Below, piece after piece: positions 13,219 to 13,221 of a stretch of DNA of 13,221 nt. The notes under the pieces are model-generated. The model saw nothing but the letters and a program-made list of their open reading frames with translations. It had not been told where the DNA came from and made no database searches. The DNA comes from CAYLQD01 sp043819695 (GTDB lineage Bacteria; Planctomycetota; PUPC01), in assembly GCA_043819695.1 (NCBI GenBank), contig JBDREM010000370.1, forward strand, positions 1 to 13,221, written 5' to 3'. A program made the translations under genes and the position numbers. Within the stretch, counting starts at the first letter, position 1. Every line of letters begins with the position of its first letter.

Positions 13219-13221
13219 CGG

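Larger units (their letters stand above)
12968..13221. other. Non-coding right edge upstream of the tRNA promoter
   Basis: No gene can be supported here. The first part (about 12985-13075) is less GC-rich than its surroundings and holds an imperfect inverted repeat with AGGAA (12999-13003) opposite TTCCT (13042-13046). The second part (13085 on) holds the palindromes listed separately. A gene may begin or end beyond the window edge. Confidence 0.5.

Noticed and set aside
1..13221. CRISPR array, insertion sequence or prophage genes
   Set aside because: No regularly spaced direct repeats, transposase, integrase or phage-type proteins are visible on either strand.

Overview
The window is GC-rich (roughly two thirds G+C by eye), densely packed bacterial DNA with short intergenic gaps. 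A diderm envelope is indicated by a complete MlaE/MlaF/MlaD-type lipid transporter, a signal-peptidase-II lipoprotein and an O-antigen-ligase-type membrane protein. The short archaeal/clostridial-like form of ThiC, the MCE protein with a repeat tail, and the DUF58 + BatA/VWA/GATase-like pair would fit a planctomycete, another PVC-group member or a related uncultured phylum. The sequence alone does not settle the taxonomy.

Layout. (1) Positions 2-307 hold the 3' end of a plus-strand membrane protein resembling the lysylphosphatidylglycerol-synthase/UPF0104 flippase family. It converges on a minus-strand dolichol-phosphate-mannose-synthase-like GT2 glycosyltransferase (330-1037), which has an almost ideal sigma70-type promoter. 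(2) From about 1171 to 11010, nine plus-strand genes lie head to tail with overlaps of 1-4 nt or gaps of at most 40 nt, so they look like one operon: an RsuA/RluB-type pseudouridine synthase, thiC, a repeat-rich lipoprotein, mlaE, mlaF, mlaD, a STAS protein, a DUF58 protein, and a BatA-like VWA protein. (3) On the minus strand, a tRNA-Leu(UAG) gene with its own promoter sits directly upstream of an O-antigen-ligase/TPR protein gene. That gene ends 6 nt from the stop of the BatA-like gene. (4) The right edge (12930-13221) has no convincing gene but contains several inverted repeats.

How the genes may work together. MlaE (permease), MlaF (ATPase), MlaD (MCE substrate-binding ring) and the STAS protein correspond to the four parts of the E. 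coli MlaFEDB inner-membrane complex, which moves phospholipids between membranes. No MlaA or MlaC is visible. Instead, a lipoprotein with at least 16 copies of a [hydrophobic]-[W/F]-P-[L/F]-[F/Y] motif every 17-22 residues is translationally coupled to mlaE, and the MCE protein carries six ~34-residue C-terminal repeats. The lipoprotein is the best candidate here for an undescribed component: possibly an outer-membrane or periplasm-spanning partner of the transporter. The DUF58 and BatA-like genes belong to the MoxR/BatA-type VWA systems, but their usual MoxR AAA+ ATPase is not in this window.
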